Positions 7,963-18,800 of a DNA stretch of 64,000 nt are shown piece by piece. Under the pieces are notes generated by a model that was given only the letters and a program-made list of their open reading frames with translations, did no database searches and had not been told where the DNA came from. Source of the DNA: Alphaproteobacteria bacterium. GTDB lineage: Bacteria; Pseudomonadota; Alphaproteobacteria; TMED109. Every line of letters starts with the position of its first letter. Within the stretch, counting starts at the first letter, position 1. Location: positions 110,262 through 174,261 of the forward strand of contig JAJDWH010000032.1 in assembly GCA_022825705.1 (NCBI GenBank), read 5' to 3'. A program made the position numbers and the translations under genes.

Positions 7963-9585
7963 ATGAAAGTCGTTGAATCAGTGGCCGAGATCCTGAAGCG
8001 CGAGAACGTCGAGATCATTTTCGGCTACCCGGTCAATCATATCCTGGAGTACGCGGCCCGGGCCAACATTCGACCGATCATCGTGCGGCAGGAGCGCATT
8101 GGCCTGCACATGGCTGATGCGATGTCCCGCATTACGTCGGGGGCCAAGATCGGTGTGTTCGCGATGCAGCACGGGCCCGGTTCCGAGAACGCGTACGGGG
8201 CAGTGGCCCAGGCGTTTGGTGAATCGGTGCCGATACTGGTGCTGCCGATGGGATACGCGCGGCGACTGGCCCACATTTCCCCCAATTTCAATTCCACGCA
8301 GGCCATGCGCCCGGTCGCAAAGTCGACGGAGCCGGTGACAGCAGCGGCGGAAGTCGGCAACGTGCTGCGCCGGGCGTTTTCCAAGCTGAGAACCGGTCGG
8401 GGGGGACCGGCGGTGGTCGAGATTCCGGCCGACCTGATGCAGGAGGAACTGCCCGACGAACTCGATTACGAACCGGTCTATGCGACCCGCTACGGACCCG
8501 CCCCCGAGGCCGTCGCCGAGGCGGCCGGCCTCCTTCGGTCGGCGGCGCGGCCGATCATCTATGCGGGCCAGGGAATCCACTATGCAAGGGCGTGGTCCGG
8601 TCTTCGGGAGCTGGCTGAGAAACTGGCAATTCCCGTTTGCACCAGTCTCGGGGGCAAGAGCGCCTTTCCCGAGGACCACCCGCTGAGTCTGGGTTCGGGC
8701 GGGGTATCGATGCCGAAGCCGGTCCGGACCTTCCTGGATCAGGCGGACGTGATTCTCGGAATCGGGTGCAGTTTCACGGAAACTGCATTCGGTGTGTCTA
8801 TGCCGGAAGGCAAGACGGTCATTCACGCAACGCTGGATCCTTCGGACCTGAACAAGGATGTCCGCTCGAAAGTCGGTCTTGTCGGCGATGCCGACTTGAC
8901 CCTGACGGCGCTGTTGGCGGCGTTGGCGGATGAACCGCCGCGCGATTCGTCGGCCGTGGAGGCCGAGATTTCGCAAAGCGCGGAAGCGTGGATGGCGGAG
9001 TGGCTGCCTAAGCTCACCAGCGATGCGACGCCGCTGAACCCGTACCGCGTCCTGTGGGAACTCCAGCAGTCGGTCGACAAGTCGAATGTCGTCATCACCC
9101 ACGATGCCGGCAGTCCGCGCGATCAGCTTTCGCCATTCTGGAAGGCCACCACGCCGCTCTCGTACATCGGCTGGGGCAAGACCACCCAGCTGGGCTACGG
9201 CCTCGGGCTTGCCATGGGGGCCAAGCTGGCCTGCCCGGAAAAGCTCTGTATCAACGTCTGGGGCGACGCCGCGATCGGTTTTACCGGTATGGACTTTGAG
9301 ACCGCGGTTCGTGAACGCATCCCGATTCTCTCGATCCTGCTGAACAACTTCTCGATGGCCATCGAACTCAAGGTCATGCCGGTCTCGACGGAGAAGTATC
9401 GATCGACCGACATTTCCGGCGATTACGCTGCCATGGCCCGCGCATTCGGCGGGTACGGAGAGCGAGTCACAGAGCCGGGCCAGATCCACGAGGCCATTGC
9501 GCGAGGGATCGCTGCGACCGAGAGCGGCCAACCGGCGCTGCTCGAGTTCATCACGTCGAAGGAAGTCCAGGTATCCAGACACTAG
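7963..9585 (+). CDS. Thiamine-diphosphate-dependent enzyme, acetolactate synthase-like
   Basis: 540 aa with the three-domain plan of ThDP enzymes. The N-terminal pyrimidine-binding domain has IFGYPVNHILEYAA and the catalytic-type Glu in RQERIGLHMADAM; the central domain contains PIIYAGQGIHYARA; the C-terminal PP domain carries the ThDP/Mg motif starting WGDAAIGFTGMDFETA and ending LLNN. It is related to acetolactate synthase, benzoylformate decarboxylase and similar enzymes, but is an unspecified thiamine-requiring family rather than a clear IlvB. There is no IlvN-type regulatory subunit nearby. The start has a good GAGGAGA ribosome-binding site. The gene interrupts what is commonly a direct yceD/bamE neighbourhood. 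The substrate is unknown. Confidence 0.82.
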   Translation: MKVVESVAEILKRENVEIIFGYPVNHILEYAARANIRPIIVRQERIGLHMADAMSRITSGAKIGVFAMQHGPGSENAYGAVAQAFGESVPILVLPMGYARRLAHISPNFNSTQAMRPVAKSTEPVTAAAEVGNVLRRAFSKLRTGRGGPAVVEIPADLMQEELPDELDYEPVYATRYGPAPEAVAEAAGLLRSAARPIIYAGQGIHYARAWSGLRELAEKLAIPVCTSLGGKSAFPEDHPLSLGSGGVSMPKPVRTFLDQADVILGIGCSFTETAFGVSMPEGKTVIHATLDPSDLNKDVRSKVGLVGDADLTLTALLAALADEPPRDSSAVEAEISQSAEAWMAEWLPKLTSDATPLNPYRVLWELQQSVDKSNVVITHDAGSPRDQLSPFWKATTPLSYIGWGKTTQLGYGLGLAMGAKLACPEKLCINVWGDAAIGFTGMDFETAVRERIPILSILLNNFSMAIELKVMPVSTEKYRSTDISGDYAAMARAFGGYGERVTEPGQIHEAIARGIAATESGQPALLEFITSKEVQVSRH

Positions 9586-9789
9586 TGTGCTGCCAGAACG
9601 GGGCCGGGCCGGGATGGTTGCAGTGTCCGCCCGCGTGCGGAGGGCCGGGGGCAGACACCGGAGCCAGCATTGGTACCGTCATGCCGTACCGATGTGCCCG
9701 TCATGGGAACGGACGGCAACGCATCGTCTGGCCTGAAAGACGAACCCGCTTATGCTGACGGCTTCGCGTACCTCACGGGAGTTCCGCTG

Positions 9790-10284
9790 TTGCGCATCTC
9801 GCCGCTAGCGTTGCCGCTGATCGCCTTGCTGGTGGCGTTGGCTGCCTGCGGGTCTCCGCGCGTCACGACCAACGGGTTCCTGTTTTCGGGGCTCGATCTT
9901 TCCTTCTTGGAAGAAGACGGCGTCACCTGTGAAGACGTCCTGGCAACACTGGGAACGCCCACCGCGCGGCGGCACTTCACGGGCGAGCCGTTCGGCAACG
10001 ACGCGTGGTTCTACATCGGCCAACGTGTCAGCTACTACGCCTTCCTGAAGCCGGACGTGATCGAGCAGCGGGTACTTGCAGTACTCTTCGACGCGGAAAT
10101 TGACGCGGCTCGGTCGAACTGCGGCGACAACCCCCCTGTGCTCGCGGTTGCGAACTACGGTGACAACGAACTCCGCAACATGGTCTTCAATCCTGATGCC
10201 ACGGTCGTCGTCGGGAACACGCGGACCCTGCTGCAGGAACTGTTCGGCGACATCGGCCGATTCTCCACGCCGACTGTCCAGTAG
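9790..10284 (+). CDS. BamE/SmpA-like outer-membrane lipoprotein
   Basis: About 164 aa if it starts at the TTG at 9790, which has GGGAG 8 nt upstream; no in-frame ATG fits. The N-terminus is a lipoprotein signal peptide (LPLIALLVALAAC, lipobox Cys at about residue 20). The mature part has GVTCEDVLATLGTPTARR and NDAWFYIGQRVSYYAFL, resembling the BamE/SmpA fold in which an alpha-helical MTxxQVxxxLGxP segment is followed by WxYV. BamE stabilises the BAM complex that folds outer-membrane proteins, and in Alphaproteobacteria its gene is often divergent from yceD-rpmF-plsX, which supports the call. Here the ThDP enzyme gene lies between them. Confidence 0.7.
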   Translation: MRISPLALPLIALLVALAACGSPRVTTNGFLFSGLDLSFLEEDGVTCEDVLATLGTPTARRHFTGEPFGNDAWFYIGQRVSYYAFLKPDVIEQRVLAVLFDAEIDAARSNCGDNPPVLAVANYGDNELRNMVFNPDATVVVGNTRTLLQELFGDIGRFSTPTVQ

Positions 10285-10881
10285 CCAGCCGGCGGAGCGC
10301 GCAAGCGTATACGCGATCACCTGCCAGGACGTACGGCCCTGACCGAATGACCGCTTGACGTCCCGATCGTTCCACAAGGAGTCGAGGGTGCGGGGGGTAC
10401 AAACGTGCTCTCCGACCGGAATGTCACCCAGAGTTGCCGGCGCTACCAAGGCTTGAATGCTTGGCGACGCGATAGCATGTCGCGATGACTGCGGGCACGG
10501 AGAGCCGTTGCTGCATTCGAAAGACGCCTGACAGCGCAGATGCGCGGTCCTCGGGCTGTCCGAGTGGATGCGCCGCCAGCGGCACGGCGACGACTATCGA
10601 AACGCGGTAATTGGCCGACCGGAGAACCTGAAGCCCGCACTTGGACATTCGAATGCGCCGTGCCGCTGGAGCTTCACCATCCGGTCTCGGGAAGCTCGCT
10701 GGCCAATCCTTTTTCGGCGCGACATGGTGGAGATCGATTCGTCCTGGTCCGGCGCCTGTCTCCTGATGGGCAGGATTCACGCTTGGCGGCGTCCGCGGAC
10801 GTCTTCGGGCGCCGGACCCGTTTGAGCACCGGGCCAACTGGGTGGAGGAACGGGACAGCCCTAGGCGGCCGCTCACTGGTC
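10285..10881. other. Intergenic region without recognisable genes
   Basis: 597 bp between the convergent BamE-like and dipeptidase genes. Open frames on both strands (for example 10540-10929 plus and 10424-10876 minus) show no family features, no convincing ribosome-binding site and no hydrophobic pattern. It may hold decayed sequence, but nothing identifiable is visible. Confidence 0.5.
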
Positions 10882-12129
10882 TTACGGTACTGCTGCCAAC
10901 GTCTCCACAGCTTTCATCACCCGCAGTAGGTTGCCGCCCCAGAGCTTGGCGATGTCATCTTCGCCGTATCCTCTGCGCATCAGCTCGATGGTGACGTTAA
11001 TGGCTTCATCGGCGGCGTTCCAGCCTTCGATTCCACCGCCGCCGTTGAAATCGGACGTAATCCCGACGTGGTCGATTCCGATGAGATTGACGGCATAGTC
11101 GATGTGATCGGCGAGGTGGCTCACCGACGCCTTTGGCCATGTCTGATCTAATGCGACGCGGCGCTCGACATAAGTGTCGCGCTCCGCCTCGCTCATTCGC
11201 TGCCAGTCAACCGCATCCCGGAGATCGAACTCCGTCCGTAACGCCGCAAGAGCAGCTTGCTTTTCCTCGGGTACGGGGTGCAGGTAGGAGTCGAAAGCGA
11301 CAATGGATACGACCCCGCCGTTCCGGCGGAGAGCCCGAAGGGCTTCATCGGAGAGATTGCGTGGATGGTCGTGCACACCGCGTACAGCCGAGTGGGAGGC
11401 GATTACCGGCGCACGCGAAGTATTGATGGCGTCGAGTGCTGTCGTCATGGCGGCGTGCGAGATGTCGACGATGATTCCAAGGTTATTGGCGCGGGCGATC
11501 ACTTTGCGCCCGAAGTCGCTTAGGCCGCCATGCTCCGCCGGAAGCTCGCCCCGGCGTCGATTGGGAACAGCGGAATCACCGATGTCATTGTGGCCATTGT
11601 GAACAAGGCCCAGGTAACGGACACCGAACGCGTAATAGGTATCGAGGAGGTCGACATTGCGGCCCAAGGCAAACCCGTTCTCCATGCCCATGAGGGCCAC
11701 GCGCTTCCCTTCTGCGTGGATCCGGTGCACATCACGGGCGGAAAGGGCCAGGCCGATTCTGTCCGGAAACTGGAGGTCGGTCATTCCCCTGATCGCTGCA
11801 ACTTTGACAAACGCATCGGATAAGGCGCGCGCGTATCCCGAAGGATTACGTTCGCGTTGCGGGACGTACACGACGAAAAAGGCGGCATCCAGTCCGCCTT
11901 TCTCCATTCCCGGCAAGTCCACCTTCTGGCGCGGAGGCTTGGCTCGGAGAATGTCGTAGGCCGCGGTGCCGAAGGTGGGCGGAATATCCACATGGGTGTC
12001 GATGGTCAGCACGCGCGCATGAACGGCCGCGGCTTCAGCCTGGAAGGCGGCTTCACGGGTCGCGGTCGCCGGATTCGCGAAGAAGGCGATGCCAAGCGGA
12101 ACTATCGCCGACACAAAGGCAAATGGCAT
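10882..12129 (-). CDS. Membrane dipeptidase (peptidase family M19)
   Basis: 415 aa from the ATG at 12129, which has GGAG 9 nt upstream; the frame runs on to 12345 but without family character. A signal peptide is visible (MPFAFVSAIVPLGIAFF, then ANPATA), so export to the periplasm is likely. The M19 zinc ligands are recognisable: HxD in TIDTHVDIP, the bridging Glu in GMENG, and His residues in GLVHNGHNDIGDS and DISHAAM, followed by IASHSAVRG and TSDFNGGGG. The family hydrolyses dipeptides, including those with D-residues, and some members act on other amides. It stands alone, transcribed away from the swf cluster. Confidence 0.9.
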   Translation of the reverse strand: MPFAFVSAIVPLGIAFFANPATATREAAFQAEAAAVHARVLTIDTHVDIPPTFGTAAYDILRAKPPRQKVDLPGMEKGGLDAAFFVVYVPQRERNPSGYARALSDAFVKVAAIRGMTDLQFPDRIGLALSARDVHRIHAEGKRVALMGMENGFALGRNVDLLDTYYAFGVRYLGLVHNGHNDIGDSAVPNRRRGELPAEHGGLSDFGRKVIARANNLGIIVDISHAAMTTALDAINTSRAPVIASHSAVRGVHDHPRNLSDEALRALRRNGGVVSIVAFDSYLHPVPEEKQAALAALRTEFDLRDAVDWQRMSEAERDTYVERRVALDQTWPKASVSHLADHIDYAVNLIGIDHVGITSDFNGGGGIEGWNAADEAINVTIELMRRGYGEDDIAKLWGGNLLRVMKAVETLAAVP

Positions 12130-12821
12130 CGTTTTGCGCTCCAGCAGCAATTCGTGCGGCAACCCGTCGCGGAGCCGCTGCGCTTCGGGGGCTCCGGCAG
12201 TGTCATGCTCGGTACGGAAGAGGTCGCGACACGTAGGGTAACGTCGTGAACGGTATTCGTGGACCAGGCTCTCCGCTGCCTGAAATCGCCAGGTCGCTGC
12301 TTGCCCGAACGGCTGCGCGGCAGTTGCTGCCATGGTGGCGGTCATGCAGAGAGCCGGCGGTGTACCTAGGCAGAGAAGGCACGCTCGAATCGGATGGGGG
12401 GTTACCTTTTGAAGCCCGTATCACGAGAGGCTTCCTCCACCCCGATGCGTTTCTTCTTCGCGTCTCGCTCCCGCCGGCCGGACGGCTATCAGGCGACATC
12501 GTTCCTGGCGCCTGACCCCCCTTTTCTGGTGCCGAGAGTCGGCCGTCCGAGGGGTGCCGATTCCCGGTGGCGCCAGTCGCCGGAGCTACAGGATTTGTAA
12601 TCGTTGCGCCAACTGCACAGCATCAATCGGTATTGGAAACAAGTGCAAGAAGCCGCTATACGTTTTGGGGATCGTGATAGTCAGGACGCGCATGGGTCAG
12701 CTGCGCTAACTAGGACCATGGTTGAATTCGCAGCGGTACACGCGTCGCTGACACTCTAGGTGTCCGTGGGCGGGCACCGCCGCCGAATTGCTGGAGACCG
12801 CCTCAATTGGATGCTTGGCGG
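12130..12821. other. Divergent control region upstream of swfA
   Basis: 692 bp between the dipeptidase start and swfA, with no credible gene. It should carry the swfA promoter; the best-looking pair (TTGGAA at 12633-12638, TATACG at 12657-12662, 18-nt spacer) is weak. No operator palindrome or riboswitch was recognised. Confidence 0.45.
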
Positions 12822-15800
12822 ATGAGTTCACAGGAGTCCGATTTCCCGGTCGCCATTACCGGGTACAGCTACCGCTTGCCTGGCGGCATCCACACCGATT
12901 CCGACTTTTGGGATCTGCTCAGCAGGCGCGAAATCGTTCAGGAGTCCGTAACCGATCGCTACGGGAGAGGTTACCGGCCGATCGGCGGCTTCTCCGGTCC
13001 AGGCCGGTTTGCCAGCGCCTACGAAGGTCTCATTCGCGACGACGAAGAGAAGCTCTTCGACCGCAGTCTCTTCGGGCTGTCCCAAAGCGAAATGCTGTCG
13101 ACGGATCCGCAGGTGAGGATGCTGTTGACATGCGCGTGGGAAGCGTTTGAGCGCGTCGGCTGGGATCTCCATTCGCTCCGCAACAGCTCGACCGGCGTCT
13201 ACATCGGTGCGCAAGTACCCCCCGTCTCGAACTGGCGGCCGATGCGGGGCGCACAGCCGTTCGACGTGACGAGTATCAGCTTGGCCATGCTCGCCAACCG
13301 TATCTCCTACCACTTCAACTTGATGGGGTCCTCGACGACCTACTGCACGGCATGTTCGGCGAGCCTCACCGCTCTCCATGCGGCAATGAACGGCCTCCAG
13401 CGCGGTGACTGCGAGCAGGCGCTGGTCGGTTCCGTCAACTACATGGGAACTGCCAGGCTGAGCGCCTCCTTCAATGCGCTGGGAGTAATCAGCCCCGACG
13501 GGAAGTGCCATTCCTTCGACGCGGAAGCCAATGGCTACATGCGCTCAGAAGGGGCGTTCGTCTTCACCATCAAACCGCTGGCGGCAGCCGAGCGCGACGG
13601 GGACCCCATCCACGCCGTCATCGAATCCACCGCCGTGAATGCGGCCGGCGCCGCCGACGGGAGTGAGGGCTTGGCGCAGGGACGCTACATCACGGCCCCC
13701 ACCCGTCACGCCCAAGCGGAGTTGATGCGGGTTGCTGGCACCCGCGCCGGTCGCGCGCCGCAGGAATTCGACTACATCGAGGCACATGCCACCGGCACGG
13801 TCGTGGGGGACCGGATCGAAGGAAACGCCATCACGGACGCGTTTGCCGGACCCGAACGAGAGGCCCCGCTGCGGATCGCAAGCGTCAAGAGCAATCTGGG
13901 GCACATGGAAGCCGCGGCGTTCCACTGCGCCCTGCTCAAGGTCCTCCTGATGCTGCAGAGGCGGACATTCGCGCCGATCTCCAAGAATTTCGTGGTGCCC
14001 AATCCGGAAATCGACTTCGACCGCTGTCCCATGCAGGTGCAGACCGACTGCGAGCCGTTTCCCGAGCGTCCAGTGGTCGTGGGAATCAACTCGTTCGGCT
14101 TTGGCGGTGCCAACGGGCACTGCGTGGTGCGTGAATATCGCCCGGCCCGGCCCCGTATCTGGTCGGTGCCGCTCGCCCCGGAGGCCGGCTTCATGATTCC
14201 GCTGTCGGCCCGCACTGGCAGCGCACTCACCGAGGGCGCACGGCAGCTGCGAGACTTCGTCGCCGAAAACGAACCCGACCTCTACACCCTGGCCGGCAAT
14301 CTCAGCCGCCGCCGCACGCATTTCGCCATGCGCACGTCATTCGCGGTCCGGAACCGCGAGGAACTGGTCGAAGCGCTCGAGGCCTTTGCGGAGGATCCGC
14401 CGCCCGTCCACTCGGTCGACGACGGCAGGCGTCGCGTGGCGATGGTGTTTTCCGGTCAGGGCACCCAGTGGGCGGGGTGCGGCCGCGACCTGTATGACGC
14501 CGAGCCCGTGTTCCGGAGGGCCATCGATTCCATCGAGGCGCATTGGCGCGAGCACTCGGAGGTTTCGCTGCGCGATGCCTGCTTTGGTGCGTCGCAGACT
14601 GAGCTGAACGAGGTGCAGCTGGCGCAGCCGGTCATCTACATGATCCAGTGCGCTCTGGTGGAGCTGTTCAAGACCTGGGGCGTCTACCCCGATTGTGTGG
14701 TTGGCCACAGTTCGGGCGAGGTCGCGGCGGCCTACGCGAGCGGGGCGCTGTCGCTGCAGGAAGCCACGCGTCTGGTGTTTCATCGCGCCACGCTCCAGCA
14801 GCGGACAGCCGGATCCGGCCGCATGCTGGCGATCGGCCTCGATCGTCCGGGCGTGGAAGACCTGCTGACGGAACTGGGCGTCGCCTTTGGTTGCGGGGAG
14901 GACGACTCCGACCAACCGACACAGGTGGAGATCGCGTGCGAGAACGCCCCTGCCAACACTGTGATCTGCGGAACCGAGGAAGCCCTGCAACCGGTCATGG
15001 CGGCGTTGGACCACAGGCATCTGCAGAATCAGCTGCTGCCCGGCAACATCGCCTTTCATTCCACCGCGATGCAGCCACTCAAGGACGATGCGCTGGCGGC
15101 GCTGTCGTTCCTGAATGACCTCGACTTCGACGCGGATGTCCCGTTCGTGTCGTCGGTGACCGGGCTGCCGACACGACGACTGGACAACGCGTACTGGTGG
15201 TCAAATATCCGCCAGCCGGTGCGGTTCGCTGCCGCGATGCAGTCGATCACGCGAGAAATTGAGCCGGACGTGGTGCTGGAAATCGCGCCTCACTGCGCGC
15301 TTCAGTCCACCATCGCCCAGTGTTTGGAAGGTAGCCGCACGGTGCCGGCCAGCATTCCGACGCTGACCCGCGAGACGGACGTCTGCATCGGCTTTCAGAC
15401 CGCTCTGGGCGCACTGTTCCAGGCGGGCGTTCCCCTGAACTTCGCGGCCCAGTATCCCCGTCCGCAGCCCATAGCGGATCGCCTCCCCGGACACTTTCGG
15501 GAAGAACGGGCGGCGATGGATCTCCATTGCGACAACGAGATGTTCGTCCGGCAGGGCGAATACTCGCAAGGTCCACTGGTCGGCCACCGGGTCCCATGTG
15601 AGCACCTGCAGTTCGAGGCACGGCTGTCGGAGGCCGATTTCCCCTGGCTGGCGGACCATCGCGTGCATCACGCGGCGATCATGCCGGCGGCGGGCTACAT
15701 CGAGCTCATCCTTGAGGCGCTGGGCGGGGTTCCGGTCCAGTTCAAGGTGCTCGAATTCCTTCAACCGTGTCCGGTTCCCAGGGCGCCCGTAAGGCTGCAA

Positions 15801-18800
15801 ACGGCCCTGCAGCCGGTCCCGACGGATCCGGAGGAGTTCACGTTCACGATCTCCTCGCGTTCCTACGATGTCGACGCCAGCAGCGAGGTCCACTGCCGCG
15901 GGAAGGTGCGCGTGCTGGGCAGCGATCCGACGCTCAGCGTGCCGATGCGACTGACGGACATCGATACCGAAGGCTTCGAGGCGTCAATTCTTGCTGACGA
16001 CCAGAATTTCTACGAGCGCTTGCAATCCGTCCTGAGCGAGACGTTCCAGTACGGCCCGTATTTCAGGACGATCCAGCGTGTCCTGGTGGATAGCGTATCG
16101 AAGGCCTACCTGTTTGACGTCGAGATGGACGAGGGGCTGTGGGCGACAGGAATGGAGGAAGGCTACGTCACCTGTCCTCCTCTGCTCGACGGCGGGCTGC
16201 AGATATTCCTGTATCACCTGTTGACCGCCGCCGACCTGTTTGCGATCCCGCAGCGGGCGGAACGTGTGACCTACCTGCGCCGGCCCACCGGCCCGCGCAT
16301 TACCTGCCATGTCACGAAGCCCAGCGACGACTGGATGAACGCCAACGAACGGGGCCAGTACTCGGTGCGTCGCGGCGAACGATCGGGCGGCAGCATCAGC
16401 TTTTACGACAGCGACACCGGTGACCTCATCGCCTATATCGGCGAGTACACGTACTTTACGTCTAACCCGCGATGGAACGACTTGCCGAACAGCAAGCACC
16501 AGATTCGCTGGCAGCCGAAGATGCTTCCTGCGGGTCAGGAGTTCCTCGACAGACTCCCGGGCGGGGAGCCGGAGCCCGCGACCGTAATCGCAGCGCTGAC
16601 ACGCCCGGACAAGGGCGAGCGCTACGCCTGTCACATCGTCGAATTCGCCGGCTCCAGAGAGCCGGACGAAACCATTCTTGAACAATGCGTTGCCGATCTC
16701 GCACAGGCTGCCGGGCACAGTGAGTTCTGGCTCGTGGGGGACAGTGAAGAGAGCACGCGGGATTTCTACGACGCCTTCCATGCCCATGACGTGCCGCTTC
16801 GCTTCGCGACGTTCGACGTGGCGGATTCCCCGGACTTGGACTCAGGCCTGCTGCGGCCGGGCGCGGCCGAGATCGTCTTCCTGCACCGGGAGGCCGCGGG
16901 CTTCGGGCAAAGCGAATGGGAAACGGTGCGGAGCTTGGCGGTGCCCGGCGCCTGGGTGCTGGTGGAGCACGACGAAGGCGGCGTCGTTTCCGCCGGTCCC
17001 GGCTGGAAGGCGGTTCGAGCCGGAGAGCGCGCCACCTTGCTGCAAGCTCCCGGTCTGGACCGCAATCAACTTGATGCCGACGCACTCCGCAGTCCCCGAT
17101 GGGTCTTGGGCGAGCCCGAAAGCTGGGTATCAGCTTGGTCGGCGTGCTTCGAACCCCAGGACAAGGTGCACACGATCCCCGACGACGCAATGCAGGCTGG
17201 TCAGTTCCATGTGCTGGACGACTGGCCGGAAGCCGCGAACTTGGAGGCGGTCGACTACTTCTGCGGTCAGGATCCGGAAGACCCGACAGGGGAGGGAGCG
17301 GCATCCCGTTTCGTCGCGTTTGTCCAGGCCCTGGTCCCCTACCGGATTGAGCACGCGGACGGCCGATGCCGATTGACCGTCATCACCCGCCGCGCCGTCC
17401 ACGATGTGGAGGATCCGCGTGGCAGCGTGCTGTGGGGAGCGGTCCGCAGCATGGCCGTGGAAATCGATGAGGAGGCGAAACTCGATTTCCGTCTGGTGGA
17501 TCTGGGTGATCTGGACGATCTCCAGACACTGCGCTGGTTGATGCACCACGACTTGCGGGAACGCGAACTGGCAGTGCGGAAGAATGACATCTGGGTGCCG
17601 CGAATGGTCAGTTTCCGGGAGCGCTACGCACGGATCCCCGCCGGCGCCCAGCCAACCTACCGCCTGACGCTCGACAATCCGGGGCAGATCAATGGCCTCG
17701 AGATGAAGACGTACGAATTCCCGCTGCTCGGTCCGGAAGACGTAGAGATCGACGTCGCTGCCGCTGCACTCAACTTCCGCGACATCATGGTGACGCTGGG
17801 GCTGTTGCCGGCATTGGCGTACGAGCGCTCAGCCCTGGGGCACGAGGTCGGCATGGAAGGGAGCGGGGTCATCCGTCGTGTCGGGTCGGCAGTCCAGGAT
17901 CACAGCGTCGGAGACCGGGTGGCCTTCATTCAGGGGGGCTGCATCGCCAATCGGGTGATGGCCAGCCAATACCGCGTGTTTCGCAAGCCCGACGCCATCA
18001 ACATGGACGAGGCCGCAGCATCGTTGTCGGTTTATGTCACGGCGTACTATTCGCTGATCCATCTGGCCCGTTTGCGAAAGGGGGCGCGGGTCCTGATCCA
18101 TTCGGCAATGGGGGGAGTGGGGCAGGCCGCCATCGCTCTGGCCAAGCATGTGGGGGCGGAGATCTACGCCACTGCCGGAACCGAGGAAAAGCGCGCGCAG
18201 CTGCGGTCGCTTGGTGTGCGGGCAGCCTTTGATTCGCACAGTTTCGACTGGCACGACGAACTGATGGCGGCGACCCACGGAGAGGGCGTGGATGTCGTGC
18301 TGAACTCCCTGGCGGGACGTCATGTCCATTTGTGTCTGGAGGCGCTGCGGCCCGGCGGCTGGCTGTGCGAGATCGGCAAGGTCGATATCTATGCCGACAA
18401 CGACCTCGGCCTGCGGGTGTTTCGCAAGAACTTGCGATTCGCAGCCATCGATGTGGACCGGCTGATGGCGGATGACCCCGCATTGGCACGGGAGTTGTCA
18501 ATCGCCTGTCTCGACCTGATGGAAGGCGGTGCCTTGCCGCCGTTGCCGGTCACGGTATTTCCATACGAAGACTTTGCGAAGGCTCTGCGGTTGATGACGA
18601 CCGGCCGGCATCAGGGGAAGCTGGTCCTACGGGCGCCGCAGGGCTCCGGCGCGCTGGGCGCGCCGATCGCCGACGTGCGGCCGCTGTTCGATCCGGCTGC
18701 AACCTATCTCGTGACGGGCGGACAGGGCGGCTTCGGCCGCCGCCTGCTGCCGTACCTTGCGGCGCTGGGTGCACGCCACCTCACCCTGATGGACCGCAAT

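Noticed and set aside
7978..9582. 534-aa minus-strand open frame
   Set aside because: Antisense of the ThDP enzyme gene, whose motifs are intact; the antisense protein has no family pattern.
10424..10929. Overlapping open frames on both strands as genes or transposase remnants
   Set aside because: No motif, start signal or terminal repeats; could not be supported.
12633..12662. TTGGAA and TATACG as a swfA promoter
   Set aside because: Only a weak match, 160 bp from the start; not enough to annotate.
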